A stretch of 64,000 nucleotides of DNA. Origin: an uncultured Spirochaetaceae bacterium (GTDB lineage Bacteria; Spirochaetota; Spirochaetia; Sphaerochaetales; Sphaerochaetaceae). The position numbers and the translations under genes are program-made. The stretch's first letter is position 1. Each line of letters begins with the position of its first letter. This document shows positions 25,708 through 35,439 of this stretch, one piece after another. Under the pieces are notes generated by a model. That model had not been told where the DNA came from. It saw nothing but the letters and a program-made list of their open reading frames with translations, and did no database searches. The stretch is taken from assembly GCA_944389145.1 (NCBI GenBank), contig CALXLH010000003.1, forward strand, positions 120,209 through 184,208. Reading direction: 5' to 3'.

Positions 25708-25821
25708 CAGGGTATGAGAAGATTGGCGATCTAATGCCATTTCTTGTTAATCCCTTTGGTTGCCAGCTCTTGCATATATACCACAAAATAAGTACTCTTC
25801 ACGCAAAACGAGGCGCATAGA

Positions 25822-26841
25822 ATGGATAAGAAGTTCAAGGTAGCGGTAATCGGCGCGACAGGCGCGGTCGGACAGGTTTTCATGTGGATGCTTTCTGATC
25901 ATCCATGGTTTGAGCTCAGCTATGTGACGGCATCGGCTGCCAGGGTAGGCCAGAAGTATGCGGCGACCGTGCATTGGGTCATGCCGTTCGAGATGCCGGA
26001 TCCCATCCGTGAGATGGAGGTCAGGGAGTTCAATCTCAAGGCCATGAAGGAAGAGGGGGTGCAGATCGTGTTCTCGGCCCTTCCTGCGGCAGTTGCCCGT
26101 GAAGCGGAGCCGCAGCTCAGGGCAAACGGATTCTATGTATTCTCAAATGCCGCCGCGATGCGCTATGACCAGGATGTGCCTATCCTGATCCCGGAGACGA
26201 ACAGCGAGCAGCTTGAGCTGATCAGGGCACAGGGATACCCTCAGACTGGCTTCTGCGTGACCAATGCGAACTGCGTGACGACAGGCCTTGCTATGGCCCT
26301 TGCTCCGCTCCGCAGGTTCGGCATCAAGACGATAACGATCAACAGCTATCAGAGCGTGTCCGGTGCCGGATATCCAGGCCTCTCATCATTTGATATCACG
26401 GATAACTGCATCCCTTATATCGGAGGAGAGGAGGAGAAGATCGAGAAGGAGGTGAAGAAGATCCTCTCGATAGATCCTGAGGTCTACGCCTATACGGTGC
26501 GCGTGCCTGTCATGTTCGGCCATCTTGAGACGATCTGGCTCGACCTGGAAGAGGATGTCGAGACCGATGACATCATCAGGGCGTGGGCAGAATTCAAGGA
26601 GGCTTCCGATCTTCCTTCAACGCCCGCCCAGCCTATCGTCTATTCGGCAGAGCCGACCTTCCCGCAGCCTAAGTATGCCTTCTGGGGCTCTCCGAAGGGA
26701 ATGGTCGTCTATACCGGAAGGCTCAAGAAGAAGAACGGCAAGATCGGATTCGTGCTTCTCGTGAACAACATCGTCAAGGGGGCCGCCGGCGGCTCGATCC
26801 AGAATGCTGAGGCCTTCGTAAGGCGTTTCGAGCTTATCTGA
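25822..26841 (+). CDS. asd: Aspartate-semialdehyde dehydrogenase
   Basis: NADP-dependent enzyme (339 aa) that reduces aspartyl phosphate to aspartate semialdehyde for lysine, threonine and methionine synthesis. The N-terminal Rossmann motif is VIGATGAVGQVFMW and the catalytic Cys is in TNANCVTTGLAMAL near residue 150. SYQSVSGAGYPGLSSFDI and the EEEKIEKEVKKIL segment mark the archaeal/fungal subclass rather than the E. coli type. The start has CGAGG upstream. Its 3' end overlaps the convergent U32 gene by 8 bases. It is not in an operon with other amino-acid genes here. Confidence 0.94.
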   Translation: MDKKFKVAVIGATGAVGQVFMWMLSDHPWFELSYVTASAARVGQKYAATVHWVMPFEMPDPIREMEVREFNLKAMKEEGVQIVFSALPAAVAREAEPQLRANGFYVFSNAAAMRYDQDVPILIPETNSEQLELIRAQGYPQTGFCVTNANCVTTGLAMALAPLRRFGIKTITINSYQSVSGAGYPGLSSFDITDNCIPYIGGEEEKIEKEVKKILSIDPEVYAYTVRVPVMFGHLETIWLDLEEDVETDDIIRAWAEFKEASDLPSTPAQPIVYSAEPTFPQPKYAFWGSPKGMVVYTGRLKKKNGKIGFVLLVNNIVKGAAGGSIQNAEAFVRRFELI

Positions 26842-28849
26842 CGATCGTCAGGCAGTCATCTATATATACCGTATAGCGCCGTCCATTCTGCCCGATAGGG
26901 TAGGTGTGATGGCGCTTGCATTTTCTGCAATCCCCGCCCAGAGCATCATGCCGGTAGCAGCTGCGTGATATGAAGAGTGGCATCCTGTAGCTGCTTGCAG
27001 GAGTCGGCGTGAACGGCCATGGCTCCTCATTCCTATCCCGTTCCACCCAGAGATATCCTCCGATAAGCGAAGGAACCTCCTCCTGCAGCAGGGCAGCGGC
27101 TTCCCTGTTTGACATGTATAGATATATATCTGCGAAGTAATCATATTCCGGATGGGCCTTCGCAAACGTTATGTCACCGATATTGTTCAGGCCTATCATG
27201 GGAGAGACTGCATTCCTGGCCTTCTCCTCCATCTGGCGGAAGGTCTCTTCCTCATCGAACCTGACTGCTGGAAATGACAGATAAGTCCTGCCGTCTATGA
27301 GCCTTCCCTCTGTATTCCATGGAGTGCGTGCCCCGTCTAGGAGATGCCTGTCAGGAAGCTGCCCGGTGCTGTTATCATGGATATCGCAGCGATAGCTCTT
27401 CCTTTCTATCGGTATCTGATCAAGGCGTGAGAGGAAATCCCTTCTCATAGCCTTCATGGAGGCGGGGTTGATATATCTTCCAGCCGCTCCTGATACATGC
27501 AGCGGAGAAAGCGCATGGCCGCTGTCACCAGAGGCTCCGAAGCATTTTCTCACGGCCTCTTCCGCGCTCTTGTCCGATGTTCTGATCTCTGCATCGTATT
27601 CCATCGTGAGCCGTGCCGTTGATATCCTGATCGTTCCTTCCCCGATATCTATCGATGTCTCTTCCGCCTTCTTTCCCTTAGGAATATCCACGGATATCCT
27701 GCGGAAGTTCATGGAGCTGTCTGATATCATATGGAGGACAGATGAGCGCGGCAGCATCCTGTCCTCGGGAAGGATAAGGATGTATCTGTCTCCCTCACAG
27801 CCTGCGATCCTGGCTGCGAACCTGTAGGGCTCGAGAAGGCCTGATGATGCAATCAATACCATAAGGCCATCGTGGTCCTTCAGCCTCTCCCGGCTCTCCA
27901 CCAGCAGCTTGCGGCCACGCTGGTCCAGCACGCTCCCGATCCTTATTCCCCAGTGTCCTGTATATCCTTCTGTGAGCATAGCCTTATGCCCAGGTCCTGC
28001 TCCCTCTAAGTATCCTGAGGAGGCTTCCCTCTGGAATGATAGCGAGACTGCCCTGTGTTCCGCTTTCCCGTCCTTGCCATCAAGCAGCGCACGATAGTAA
28101 CGTGTAACGGCATCGACGTATTCCGGTCCCTTGAGCCTGCCTTCCACCTTGAGGCTGTCTATGCCTATATCATCAAGCTCCCTGACAAGGGCGCCTGCAT
28201 CAAGGTCCTTCAGAGAGAATGGATAGAGCTTCCTTCCAGTCTCTTCATCAGTGAACCATGTGCGGCATATCTGGGCACATGCGCCTTCATTGGCTGAGCG
28301 GCCTGTTATCTCATGGGAGGCCATGCAGAGGCCTGAGAAGCCGTAGCATAGGGCTCCGTGTATGAATACCTTAAGCTCTACGTCAGGGCAGGAGCTGCGT
28401 ATAGCCCTGATCTCGGCAAGCGTCAGCTCCCGTGATAGCACGACGCGTTCGAAGCCCAGTGCCTGCATCTCCTTCACGCCCCCTGCGGTATGGACGGCAA
28501 GCTGCGTAGACCCATGGAGGGGCAGGGAAGGAAAGTCCTTCCTCAGTATCCGTGCCACTCCAAGGTCCTGGGTTATTATGCCATCAGCGCCTATCGATGA
28601 GATATCATAAAGGGTCTCATACAGCGCTGGAAGCGTATGGTCATCGATGAGCGTATTGACAGTGACATAGATCTTCCTGCCATGTTCCTTGGAGTATCTT
28701 CTGATTCTCGAAAGGTCATCGATGCTGAAGTTTCCTGCACCTCGCCTGGCGGAAAACTCCTTCATGCCGAAATATACCGCATCTGCCCCGGCCCTGAATG
28801 CCACCAGTGCCTCTTCGATCGTTCCTGCTGGAAGCGCGAGTTCTATCAT
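26834..28849 (-). CDS. U32 family peptidase / RlhA-type protein
   Basis: A 671-aa protein of peptidase family U32. The N-terminal TIM-barrel-like part includes LALPAGTIEEALVAFRAGAD, LGFERVVLSRELTL and the Cys-bearing GFSGLCMASHEITGRSANEG followed by ACAQICR, which matches the U32 iron-sulfur/active-site region. A long C-terminal extension is like that of the E. coli RlhA group involved in 23S rRNA C2501 hydroxylation, and ends in a Cys-rich CYRHDALGGDCRKCKRHH. Whether it is a peptidase or an RNA hydroxylase is undecided; the latter fits the length better. It is leaderless (TACACT, six bases, ATG). Confidence 0.88.
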   Translation of the reverse strand: MIELALPAGTIEEALVAFRAGADAVYFGMKEFSARRGAGNFSIDDLSRIRRYSKEHGRKIYVTVNTLIDDHTLPALYETLYDISSIGADGIITQDLGVARILRKDFPSLPLHGSTQLAVHTAGGVKEMQALGFERVVLSRELTLAEIRAIRSSCPDVELKVFIHGALCYGFSGLCMASHEITGRSANEGACAQICRTWFTDEETGRKLYPFSLKDLDAGALVRELDDIGIDSLKVEGRLKGPEYVDAVTRYYRALLDGKDGKAEHRAVSLSFQREASSGYLEGAGPGHKAMLTEGYTGHWGIRIGSVLDQRGRKLLVESRERLKDHDGLMVLIASSGLLEPYRFAARIAGCEGDRYILILPEDRMLPRSSVLHMISDSSMNFRRISVDIPKGKKAEETSIDIGEGTIRISTARLTMEYDAEIRTSDKSAEEAVRKCFGASGDSGHALSPLHVSGAAGRYINPASMKAMRRDFLSRLDQIPIERKSYRCDIHDNSTGQLPDRHLLDGARTPWNTEGRLIDGRTYLSFPAVRFDEEETFRQMEEKARNAVSPMIGLNNIGDITFAKAHPEYDYFADIYLYMSNREAAALLQEEVPSLIGGYLWVERDRNEEPWPFTPTPASSYRMPLFISRSCYRHDALGGDCRKCKRHHTYPIGQNGRRYTVYIDDCLTIVR

Positions 28850-28855
28850 AGCCTG

Positions 28856-28861
28856 AGTGTA
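28856..28861 (-). promoter_or_regulatory. -10 box of leaderless U32 gene
   Basis: On the minus strand TACACT ends six bases before ATG 28849, in the 24-base gap after the DUF362 gene. No Shine-Dalgarno. A TTGAAG lies 20 bp further upstream, too far for an ideal -35. Confidence 0.45.
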
Positions 28862-28873
28862 GCATAGGCCAGA

Positions 28874-29956
28874 TCAAAGGTCTTCAAGCATCCTGAGTAT
28901 ATCCGAGGCTGATGGAGGGCATCCGCGCACTCCGTGGGCAGCTCCGGAACAGCATGTGCCGGAACCTATCTCCATCGTTCTGCCTCTCCAGCCCTGGCCG
29001 ACGGCTATCTTCCTTCCTCCCAGCCTGCTGATGTCCCCATCCTCCTCAAGGCGCTTTAGCGCATGGATAAGGGATGCAAGGCATGCAGAGCAGGCATCGG
29101 ATGGATCGGTGTATCCTGCAAGCCGCCCCACCGCTCCGCTGGGCCTTGCCGTTCCCGCCTCTGGCCTGTTCAGTTCCCGGACCTCGATATCCTCAAGCGA
29201 GAGGTTCCGTCCTGAGTACTCAAGGACGATAGGGATGTAGGGGATATCATCAGCGGCATATCCCATCAGGGAGGCTCCAAGGATATCTATGGCAACAGGG
29301 TCATCCCCTGCCATCATCCTGTCGGTTTCCACCGGATTGCCTCCTTCCTCGAAGTCAAGATCGCCTGAAAGGCTATCCACTATCGTCAGATCAGGCCGGA
29401 CAAGCATGTTCAGCGCCGCTATCGGCTTCATCAGTCCCATCCTGTGGAACTCCCTCTTTGATCTGTCGGACAGGCATCCCTTGAGATTCTTCATTGCCGC
29501 TGTCATCCTCGTCTGGCAATGGCCTTTAAGCACCGGAAGGTTTATCAGATAGTCACAGCTGAGGATCGCCTCGGATACCTCCATCCTCATGCCGTCGTAT
29601 TCAAGCGTCCTGAAGCTGTCTTTCTTCGTATCTATGAGCTTCACGCCAAGCCTTCTGGCGATTTCCAGGCATCCGCAGTGCCTGAAGGCCTCCTCTGTCG
29701 ATGCTCCGACCCATGAGCCTTCGGCTATCGCTATATCTGTCTTGCCGAGATCATGGAGGCATTCGATCAGCGCGCTCATGATCTCCGTGTGAGTCGTTGC
29801 CCCTTCCTCTGCCCTCGATGGCGTCACGAGATTAGGCTTCAGGATGATTCTCTCCTTGTCCTTTACCCGTTCCTCGATACCATATGCGTCAAGCAGCGAT
29901 CTCGTCATTGCCGCCGCATCCTTGCCATATATCATGTAGACTGTCGAAGCTTCCAT
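28874..29956 (-). CDS. DUF362 domain protein
   Basis: A 360-aa member of the DUF362 family: IILKPNLVTPSRAEEGATTH near residue 43, a central ILSCDYLINLPVLKGHCQTRM, then a segment NLKGCLSD. DUF362 proteins are often iron-sulfur-linked and unassigned. Here the C-terminus carries CSACLASL and GSGTCCSGAAHGVRGCP, so several cysteines could bind a cluster. The frame is open upstream to 30115, but that would invade the pckG promoter, so ATG 29956 is chosen. A weak TATACC lies nine bases before it. It precedes the U32 gene with a 24-base gap. Confidence 0.85.
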   Translation of the reverse strand: MEASTVYMIYGKDAAAMTRSLLDAYGIEERVKDKERIILKPNLVTPSRAEEGATTHTEIMSALIECLHDLGKTDIAIAEGSWVGASTEEAFRHCGCLEIARRLGVKLIDTKKDSFRTLEYDGMRMEVSEAILSCDYLINLPVLKGHCQTRMTAAMKNLKGCLSDRSKREFHRMGLMKPIAALNMLVRPDLTIVDSLSGDLDFEEGGNPVETDRMMAGDDPVAIDILGASLMGYAADDIPYIPIVLEYSGRNLSLEDIEVRELNRPEAGTARPSGAVGRLAGYTDPSDACSACLASLIHALKRLEEDGDISRLGGRKIAVGQGWRGRTMEIGSGTCCSGAAHGVRGCPPSASDILRMLEDL

Positions 29957-30031
29957 GGAGTAGATGGTATACCGTCTGGCTTCTTGCCGCAAATGCATTG
30001 TGGCGATGGCGGTGATGATCCTTGCGGTCGC

Positions 30032-30060
30032 TTGCCAAAAGGTGCGATAGCATTTATTCT
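30032..30060 (+). promoter_or_regulatory. Promoter of pckG
   Basis: TTGCCA (30032-30037), 17 bp, TATTCT (30055-30060). The roughly 40-base leader holds a small TTCCGC/GCGGAA hairpin (30076-30091) just before the Shine-Dalgarno AAGGAG. Confidence 0.65.
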
Positions 30061-30108
30061 TTTCAGAGAATACGATTCCGCGATAGCGGAAGATATAAGG
30101 AGAATTCG

Positions 30109-31941
30109 ATGACACTAAACGATCTTAAGCATCCTAAGCTAGTTCAGTGGGTCAACGAGTTCGCTGCCCTTGCCACACCGGACAACATCGTTGTCTGCGA
30201 TGGTTCCCAGGAGCAGTATGATGAACTCATCGACCTCCAGGTAAGGGAGGGCCTCTGCGTCCGCCTCAATCCTGAGAAGAAGCCAAACTGCGTACTCTTC
30301 GATTCCGATCCTTCGGACGTGGCGCGTGTAGAGAAGAGGACATTCATCGCTGCCGAGAAGCAGGATGATGCCGGTCCGACCAACAACTGGATCGATCCTA
30401 AGGAGCTGAAGGCTACCATGACCGACCTCTATAGGGGTTGCATGAAGGGTAGGACGCTCTATGTCATCCCGTTCTCCATGGGTCCCGTAGGTTCTCCGAT
30501 GTCGAAGATCGGCGTTGAGCTTACCGATAGCGCATACGTTGTCTGCAACATGATGATCATGACTCGTGTAGGAAAGAAGGTCCTTGATGTCCTTGGAACG
30601 GACGGCTATTTCGTTCCGTGCCTCCACTCCGTAGGCAAGCCTCTTGCCGAGGGTGAGACCGATGGCGGCAAGTGGCCATGCGCTCCGATGGAGCACAAGT
30701 ACATCTCCCAGTTCCCTGACACGAGGGAGATCTGGTCATATGGTTCCGGCTACGGCGGAAACGCCCTGCTCGGAAAGAAGTGCTTTGCACTCCGCATCGC
30801 ATCTGTCCTTGCCCGTGATGAGGGATGGCTCGCTGAGCATATGCTCATCCTCAAGGTCACTAACCCAGAGGGCAAGAGCAAGTATGTCACTGGTGCCTTC
30901 CCCTCAGCTTGCGGAAAGACCAACCTTGCCATGCTCATTCCTACCATTCCTGGCTGGGAAGTCCACACGATCGGTGATGATATCGCATGGATGAAGCCGG
31001 GTAAGGACGGCAGGCTCTATGCGATCAACCCTGAGGCTGGATTCTTCGGAGTTGCTCCTGGCACATCCGCTAAGTCTAACTACAATGCCCTCATGGCTGC
31101 CTCCAAGAACACCATCTTCACCAACGTCGCTCTCACTGAGGACAAGGATGTATGGTGGGAAGGCATCGGCTATGATGCTCCTGGTCCTCTCACGGACTGG
31201 AACGGCAACAGCTGGGTACAGGACAAGGGCAATAAGGAGCAGAAGCCTGCGGCTCATCCGAATTCAAGATTCACGGCTCCAGCCTCTCAGTGCCCATGCA
31301 TCGCACCTGAGTGGGAGGATCCGGCAGGAGTTCCTATCTCCGCTATCCTCTTCGGAGGCAGAAGGCCGTCGACCATTCCTCTCGTGCATATGTCACGCAA
31401 CTGGAATCATGGCGTATTCCTTGGCTCCATCGTCGGTTCCGAGGTTACGGCTGCTACCCTCGATGTCAAGGCTGGAACGATCAGGCGTGATCCGTTCGCA
31501 ATGCTTCCGTTCTGCGGATACAACATGGGCGACTACTTCCAGCACTGGATCGATGTCGGCAAGGCTGCTCCATCTCAGGATGTCCTGCCTAAGATCTTCT
31601 ACGTCAACTGGTTCCGCAAGGATGCCAATGGCCACTTCATCTGGCCGGGCTATGGCGATAACAGCCGTGTCCTCAAGTGGATCTTCGAGTGCTGCGATGG
31701 TACTGCCAAGACCGTTGATACCCCGATCGGAATCATGCCGACCATCGATGCCATCGATAGGCCGGAGGGAGTCAGCGATGCTGATATGGCAGAGCTTCTC
31801 AAGGTCGATGTCGAAGGCTGGTTGAGGGAGGTTGAGGATATCAGGACCAACCACTACCCGAAGTTCGGCAAGCATCTCCCGAAGGAGCTTTCCGATATGC
31901 TCGATACCCTCGAGTCATCTCTCAAGGCTTACAAGGGCTGA
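30109..31941 (+). CDS. pckG: Phosphoenolpyruvate carboxykinase (GTP)
   Basis: Interconverts oxaloacetate and PEP with GTP/GDP (610 aa, usual length of the GTP type). The kinase P-loop is [15 protein letters not shown], the metal/substrate sites include GDDIAWMK and [15 protein letters not shown], and [12 protein letters not shown] is a GTP-type hallmark. ATG 30109 has AAGGAGA and matches the conserved N-terminus. In fermentative bacteria it commonly runs toward oxaloacetate, which would supply the oxaloacetate decarboxylase encoded at 39-43 kb. Monocistronic with its own promoter and terminator. Confidence 0.97.
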   Translation: MTLNDLKHPKLVQWVNEFAALATPDNIVVCDGSQEQYDELIDLQVREGLCVRLNPEKKPNCVLFDSDPSDVARVEKRTFIAAEKQDDAGPTNNWIDPKELKATMTDLYRGCMKGRTLYVIPFSMGPVGSPMSKIGVELTDSAYVVCNMMIMTRVGKKVLDVLGTDGYFVPCLHSVGKPLAEGETDGGKWPCAPMEHKYISQFPDTREIWSYGSGYGGNALLGKKCFALRIASVLARDEGWLAEHMLILKVTNPEGKSKYVTGAFPSACGKTNLAMLIPTIPGWEVHTIGDDIAWMKPGKDGRLYAINPEAGFFGVAPGTSAKSNYNALMAASKNTIFTNVALTEDKDVWWEGIGYDAPGPLTDWNGNSWVQDKGNKEQKPAAHPNSRFTAPASQCPCIAPEWEDPAGVPISAILFGGRRPSTIPLVHMSRNWNHGVFLGSIVGSEVTAATLDVKAGTIRRDPFAMLPFCGYNMGDYFQHWIDVGKAAPSQDVLPKIFYVNWFRKDANGHFIWPGYGDNSRVLKWIFECCDGTAKTVDTPIGIMPTIDAIDRPEGVSDADMAELLKVDVEGWLREVEDIRTNHYPKFGKHLPKELSDMLDTLESSLKAYKG

Positions 31942-31959
31942 TAGCCTGCTTCGTGATAT

Positions 31960-31990
31960 GGAAAGGTCTGCTGCGGCAGGCCTTTCCTGC
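31960..31990 (+). terminator. Terminator of pckG
   Basis: A 12-bp stem (GGAAAGGTCTGC / GCAGGCCTTTCC, one G-T pair) with a 3-base loop, followed by TGCTTTCT. Confidence 0.65.
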
Positions 31991-32012
31991 TTTCTAAGCC
32001 CTTCCTTTCATA

Positions 32013-32018
32013 TATAAT
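32013..32018 (+). promoter_or_regulatory. -10 box of leaderless WYL regulator
   Basis: A consensus TATAAT followed by six pyrimidine-rich bases and ATG 32025. No Shine-Dalgarno. Confidence 0.6.
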
Positions 32019-32024
32019 CTTCCT

Positions 32025-32960
32025 ATGAGCCAGACAGAGCGCATCTTCGATATCCTCTATCGCCTTTCCAGAGAGGGAGGGTATGTACGGCTTTCAGGGA
32101 TTTCGGAACGCTTCGGGATATCCGTCAGGCAGGCGGGCCGTGATATAGAGTATATCCGTGACCGCGTGCTTCCTGATTCCTCGTCGCTTATCTATGACCG
32201 TGCCATACGGGCTTATCGTATCAGCGATGATGCGGATATCCTCTCATCCTGGAGGGAGCGCATGATACTCTCCCTTGCCCTGTATGACGCTGCGGCCTCA
32301 GACACCCCTGGCGGCCTGGAGCTTTCCTCGAGCATCCCGTCCTCGATGCGCAAGGTCCTTTCCCATGTTGAATACAGGGAGAATCGCCGCAGCCTCATCG
32401 GGGACGAGCGATTCATCGGAGCTGTCATCAGGGCCTTCGATGAGGATCTGACGCTTGAACTCATATACCATAAGCAAGGCGGCCATGCCGGTGAGCGCCG
32501 CCTTGTCGAGCCTCTCCGCCTCATCAATTATGAGAGCGCGTGGTACCTACTCTCCTATGATTTAGGGAAGAAGGCCATCCGCACGTTCAGGCTTTCCCGC
32601 GTGGAATCGCTGAGCGTGACAGGAAGAAAGGCTTTCCGAAGGAGCGAAGAGGAGATAAGGAGGATTGCCAGGGGAGCCTATGGCATATTCATGACGTCAT
32701 CTGAGCCAGAGGCGTATACGATGCGCTTTTCAGGCGGTGCGGCACTATCTGTATCTGCAGAGATATGGCATGATGAGCAGAAAGGCAGGTGGATAGATGG
32801 TTACGTCTATGAGCTTACCGTTCCGGCAATGGGGCCGAAGGAGCTTATATCCAGGATACTGTCATACGGAAAGGAGGCTGTGCCTGTGTCCCCGCCTGCT
32901 TTCGTTGATGGGTACTGGAAGGAGCTTGAGGCGATGATGGAGAGAGGTAGGGTACGATGA
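32025..32960 (+). CDS. YafY-type WYL domain transcriptional regulator
   Basis: A 311-aa regulator. The N-terminal winged helix (YVRLSGISERFGISVRQAGR, residues about 20-39) is followed by a WYL domain around residues 145-200 with VEPLRLINYESAWYLLSYDL, and a C-terminal beta domain. WYL domains bind ligands or nucleic acid, and the target here is unknown. The ATG is preceded by TATAAT plus six bases and no ribosome site. It overlaps the next gene by 4 bases. Confidence 0.9.
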   Translation: MSQTERIFDILYRLSREGGYVRLSGISERFGISVRQAGRDIEYIRDRVLPDSSSLIYDRAIRAYRISDDADILSSWRERMILSLALYDAAASDTPGGLELSSSIPSSMRKVLSHVEYRENRRSLIGDERFIGAVIRAFDEDLTLELIYHKQGGHAGERRLVEPLRLINYESAWYLLSYDLGKKAIRTFRLSRVESLSVTGRKAFRRSEEEIRRIARGAYGIFMTSSEPEAYTMRFSGGAALSVSAEIWHDEQKGRWIDGYVYELTVPAMGPKELISRILSYGKEAVPVSPPAFVDGYWKELEAMMERGRVR

Positions 32961-33544
32961 GGAAATGGAGCATGATCATATCTGCAGTGGCCGCACTGGC
33001 CTTCGGAGGTGCTGCCTTGGCATCGGGCTCCGCGGTCCTGGCGGTACTGTGCGGGCTATCAGCGGTCTCGCTGCTGTTATCGCTGTTCCTGTCCGCGGCC
33101 ATGCTTCCGGCAGTGATGCTGGGCTTCATCGTCGCAGCGATGGTCTCTGCGCTTGCCGTTATTGCCATCGCTCCCCGATTCGGTGCTGATCCTCCTCCAG
33201 CGGCGGCAGGAATCATAGGTGGCGCAGATGGACCGACCGAGATATATGTGACGGATGACGCTGGAGCTGGCGATGGGGAAGCCTTGCCTCCTGAGCCATC
33301 CCAGGAGCCTCCAGAGGAAGAACCTATCGAGGAGATAGCCGTTCCTGAGGCTCCTTCTGTCTCTGTCGTGGGCCTTTCCGTAGACGGTGGTGAGGATGAA
33401 GGCGTAAGGCTTGCGATTCCTTCCTCGCCCGAGGTCTTCTCCCTGATTACCTCCATCGAGCTTGATGAGCCTGGAGCGCATCTTCCTGATGAGGCCGATG
33501 TTCCTGCTGCTCCGGAGATCTTCTACACGTTGCAGATTAACTGA
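32957..33544 (+). CDS. Small membrane protein with OadB-like GGADGPT peptide
   Basis: A 195-aa protein. Residues about 5-72 are three hydrophobic segments rich in Ala/Leu/Ser. Then comes [17 protein letters not shown] (residues 83-99), which matches the ion-channel region of the oadB product ([15 protein letters not shown]) at 14 of 15 positions. The rest is an acidic, Pro/Glu-rich tail (PPEPSQEPPEEEPIEE). No other decarboxylase feature exists. The start overlaps the WYL regulator by 4 bases, so it is co-expressed with it. I do not know its function. Confidence 0.72.
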   Translation: MRKWSMIISAVAALAFGGAALASGSAVLAVLCGLSAVSLLLSLFLSAAMLPAVMLGFIVAAMVSALAVIAIAPRFGADPPPAAAGIIGGADGPTEIYVTDDAGAGDGEALPPEPSQEPPEEEPIEEIAVPEAPSVSVVGLSVDGGEDEGVRLAIPSSPEVFSLITSIELDEPGAHLPDEADVPAAPEIFYTLQIN

Positions 33545-33575
33545 TTCCGGGCTGTTCTCTGCGCGTTCTTTAGGC

Positions 33576-33581
33576 TATTCT
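33576..33581 (+). promoter_or_regulatory. -10 box of leaderless rnd gene
   Basis: TATTCT followed by six bases and ATG 33588. No Shine-Dalgarno and a poor -35. Confidence 0.5.
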
Positions 33582-33587
33582 CTCCGT

Positions 33588-34466
33588 ATGGATTATCTCT
33601 ATCTAGATACAGATGATAAGATTGCAGGGGCGGTGGAGCGCTGGAATGGGATGCAGCGTATCGCCGTAGACTTCGAGGGAGAGTTCAATCTTCATATCTA
33701 TGGCGAGCATCTCTGCCTCATCCAGATATTCGATGGGAAGGAGTATTCTATCATCGATCCGCGCTCATCATCTGTCACGCCGGATGGCCTCAGGCTGTTT
33801 TTCTCCTCTCCTGTTGAGAAGGTCTGGTTCGATGCGCAGTCCGATGCGTCTCTCGTGCATAAGAACTACGATGTCGTGATAGAGAATATCTTTGATATCA
33901 GGGTACTGGCTCTCATCCTTGGCTATACGGGGAACCTTACCGGCCTTGAGCAGCGTTATCTCGGCATAGAGGCTTCCTCTGGAGGAAGCAAGAAGCGCAA
34001 CCAGACCTCCAACTGGCTCCGTCGTCCGCTTCCGCAGCCGCAGATAGAGTATGCCTTGGAGGATGTGAGGTATCTGCTGGACCTCAAGGATGTGCTTGTT
34101 CCGCTCGTGAGGGAGGCAGGCCTTGAGGCAAGGGCTGAGGGAGAGATGCGGAAGGCCCTGCGGGTCAAGACGCCGGAACCGGGATGGAAGAAGGTAGGGG
34201 ACTGGCGCCGCATGAGCCGACGAGAGCGTATCTATGTCCGTCATATATTCCTTGCCCGTGACCGCATAGCAAGGCGCTTCAACGTTCCGGCTGTCAGGGT
34301 GATGGAGAAGCGGCTGATACCGGCTCTTGCGGCCGATCCTCCGCGCTCTATGGAGACTCTGGAGAAGAGGCTTAAGGGACAAGGACCCAGATTCATGGGA
34401 TTATTGCTGCCTGCCGTATGGAAGGCTATGGAAGATGCAGAGAAGGAGGCCAGGGAAGATGGCTAA
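33588..34466 (+). CDS. rnd: Ribonuclease D-like 3'-5' exonuclease
   Basis: DEDDy exonuclease (292 aa) with an HRDC-like C-terminal half, as in RNase D, which trims tRNA and other small RNA 3' ends. Exo I is AVDFEGEFNLHIYGEHLCLI (Asp/Glu near residue 25), Exo II is KVWFDAQSDASLVHK with its Asp, and Exo III is YALEDVRYLLDL (Tyr...Asp). It is shorter than E. coli RNase D. The frame is open to 33462, but ATG 33588 follows TATTCT by six bases and gives a sensible N-terminus. It overlaps the next gene by 8 bases. Confidence 0.9.
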   Translation: MDYLYLDTDDKIAGAVERWNGMQRIAVDFEGEFNLHIYGEHLCLIQIFDGKEYSIIDPRSSSVTPDGLRLFFSSPVEKVWFDAQSDASLVHKNYDVVIENIFDIRVLALILGYTGNLTGLEQRYLGIEASSGGSKKRNQTSNWLRRPLPQPQIEYALEDVRYLLDLKDVLVPLVREAGLEARAEGEMRKALRVKTPEPGWKKVGDWRRMSRRERIYVRHIFLARDRIARRFNVPAVRVMEKRLIPALAADPPRSMETLEKRLKGQGPRFMGLLLPAVWKAMEDAEKEAREDG

Positions 34467-35439
34467 GGAAAGGGTAATGGTAGGATATAGGAGAGCGGGA
34501 CGCTCAGGACTGCTTCTGCCAGAGATATCATTCGGGCTGTGGCAGAACTTCGGGGAAGGCGGAGATGACAGGGTGGCTGAGGAGATCGTGGCCACCGCAT
34601 TCGACCATGGCATAACCTATTTCGATCTCGCGGATAACTACGGTCCCCCTGAGTGGAGCGCAGAGGAGCGGTTCGGTCGCATGCTTCGCACGACGCTATC
34701 ATCGCATCGCGATGAGATCGTAATAGCCACGAAGGCCGGCCATCTCTGCTGGAACGGCCCTTATGGCGACTGGGGATCGAAGAAGCATCTCATAGCCTCT
34801 CTGGACAGAAGCCTCCAGTGCATGGGCCTGGATTATGTCGATATCTTCTATCATCACAGGCCGGATCCTGATACCCCTATGGAGGAGACCGCAGAGACGC
34901 TTGCCCAGATCGTCAGGAGCGGGAAGGCGCTCTATGTGGCCATCTCAAAGTACTCGCTTGCAGAGACGGTGAGGATGGTCGATCTCCTGGAAAGGCAGGG
35001 AATCCATCCGCTGGTCAATCAGGTTAGGTACAATATCATGGACCGTCATATCGAGGGTGACGGCCTCCTGCATGGCCTTGCAGGCCTAGGCATGGGCTCT
35101 GTAATATTCTCGCCGCTGAATCAGGGCATACTTACCGATAAGTACCTTTCTGGGACCATCCCCAGCGATTCTCGCGGAGTACGCAGCGAGAGGATCCAGA
35201 ATGACCTTACCGATGATAACCTGGAAAGGCTTCGCTCATTGAACGAGCTTGCCGCGAGGCGTGGGCAGAGCCTTGCGGAGATGGCTATAACATGGCTTCT
35301 TGCGCGAGAGAACGTCACCTCCGTGCTAGTCGGAGCCAGGACGGTCGATCAGCTGCTGGAGAACATCGGCGCGCTTGCCACCGCCCGGGACTTCTCCTCT
35401 GAGGAGCTTGATGTGATAGACCGCCTCTTCAGGCCATAG
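34459..35439 (+). CDS. Aldo/keto reductase (YghZ / MgrA-like)
   Basis: NADPH-dependent oxidoreductase (326 aa) of the aldo/keto reductase barrel. The catalytic tetrad is visible: Asp and Tyr in TYFDLADNYGP, Lys in IVIATKAGHLCW, His in VDIFYHHRPD. The Kv-beta/YghZ subgroup is suggested by GYRRAGRSGLLLPEISFGLW at the N-terminus, and members reduce glyceraldehyde phosphates or methylglyoxal. The start follows GGAGG inside the rnd 3' end. It abuts the convergent molybdenum hydroxylase gene with no gap. Confidence 0.92.
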   Translation: MAKERVMVGYRRAGRSGLLLPEISFGLWQNFGEGGDDRVAEEIVATAFDHGITYFDLADNYGPPEWSAEERFGRMLRTTLSSHRDEIVIATKAGHLCWNGPYGDWGSKKHLIASLDRSLQCMGLDYVDIFYHHRPDPDTPMEETAETLAQIVRSGKALYVAISKYSLAETVRMVDLLERQGIHPLVNQVRYNIMDRHIEGDGLLHGLAGLGMGSVIFSPLNQGILTDKYLSGTIPSDSRGVRSERIQNDLTDDNLERLRSLNELAARRGQSLAEMAITWLLARENVTSVLVGARTVDQLLENIGALATARDFSSEELDVIDRLFRP

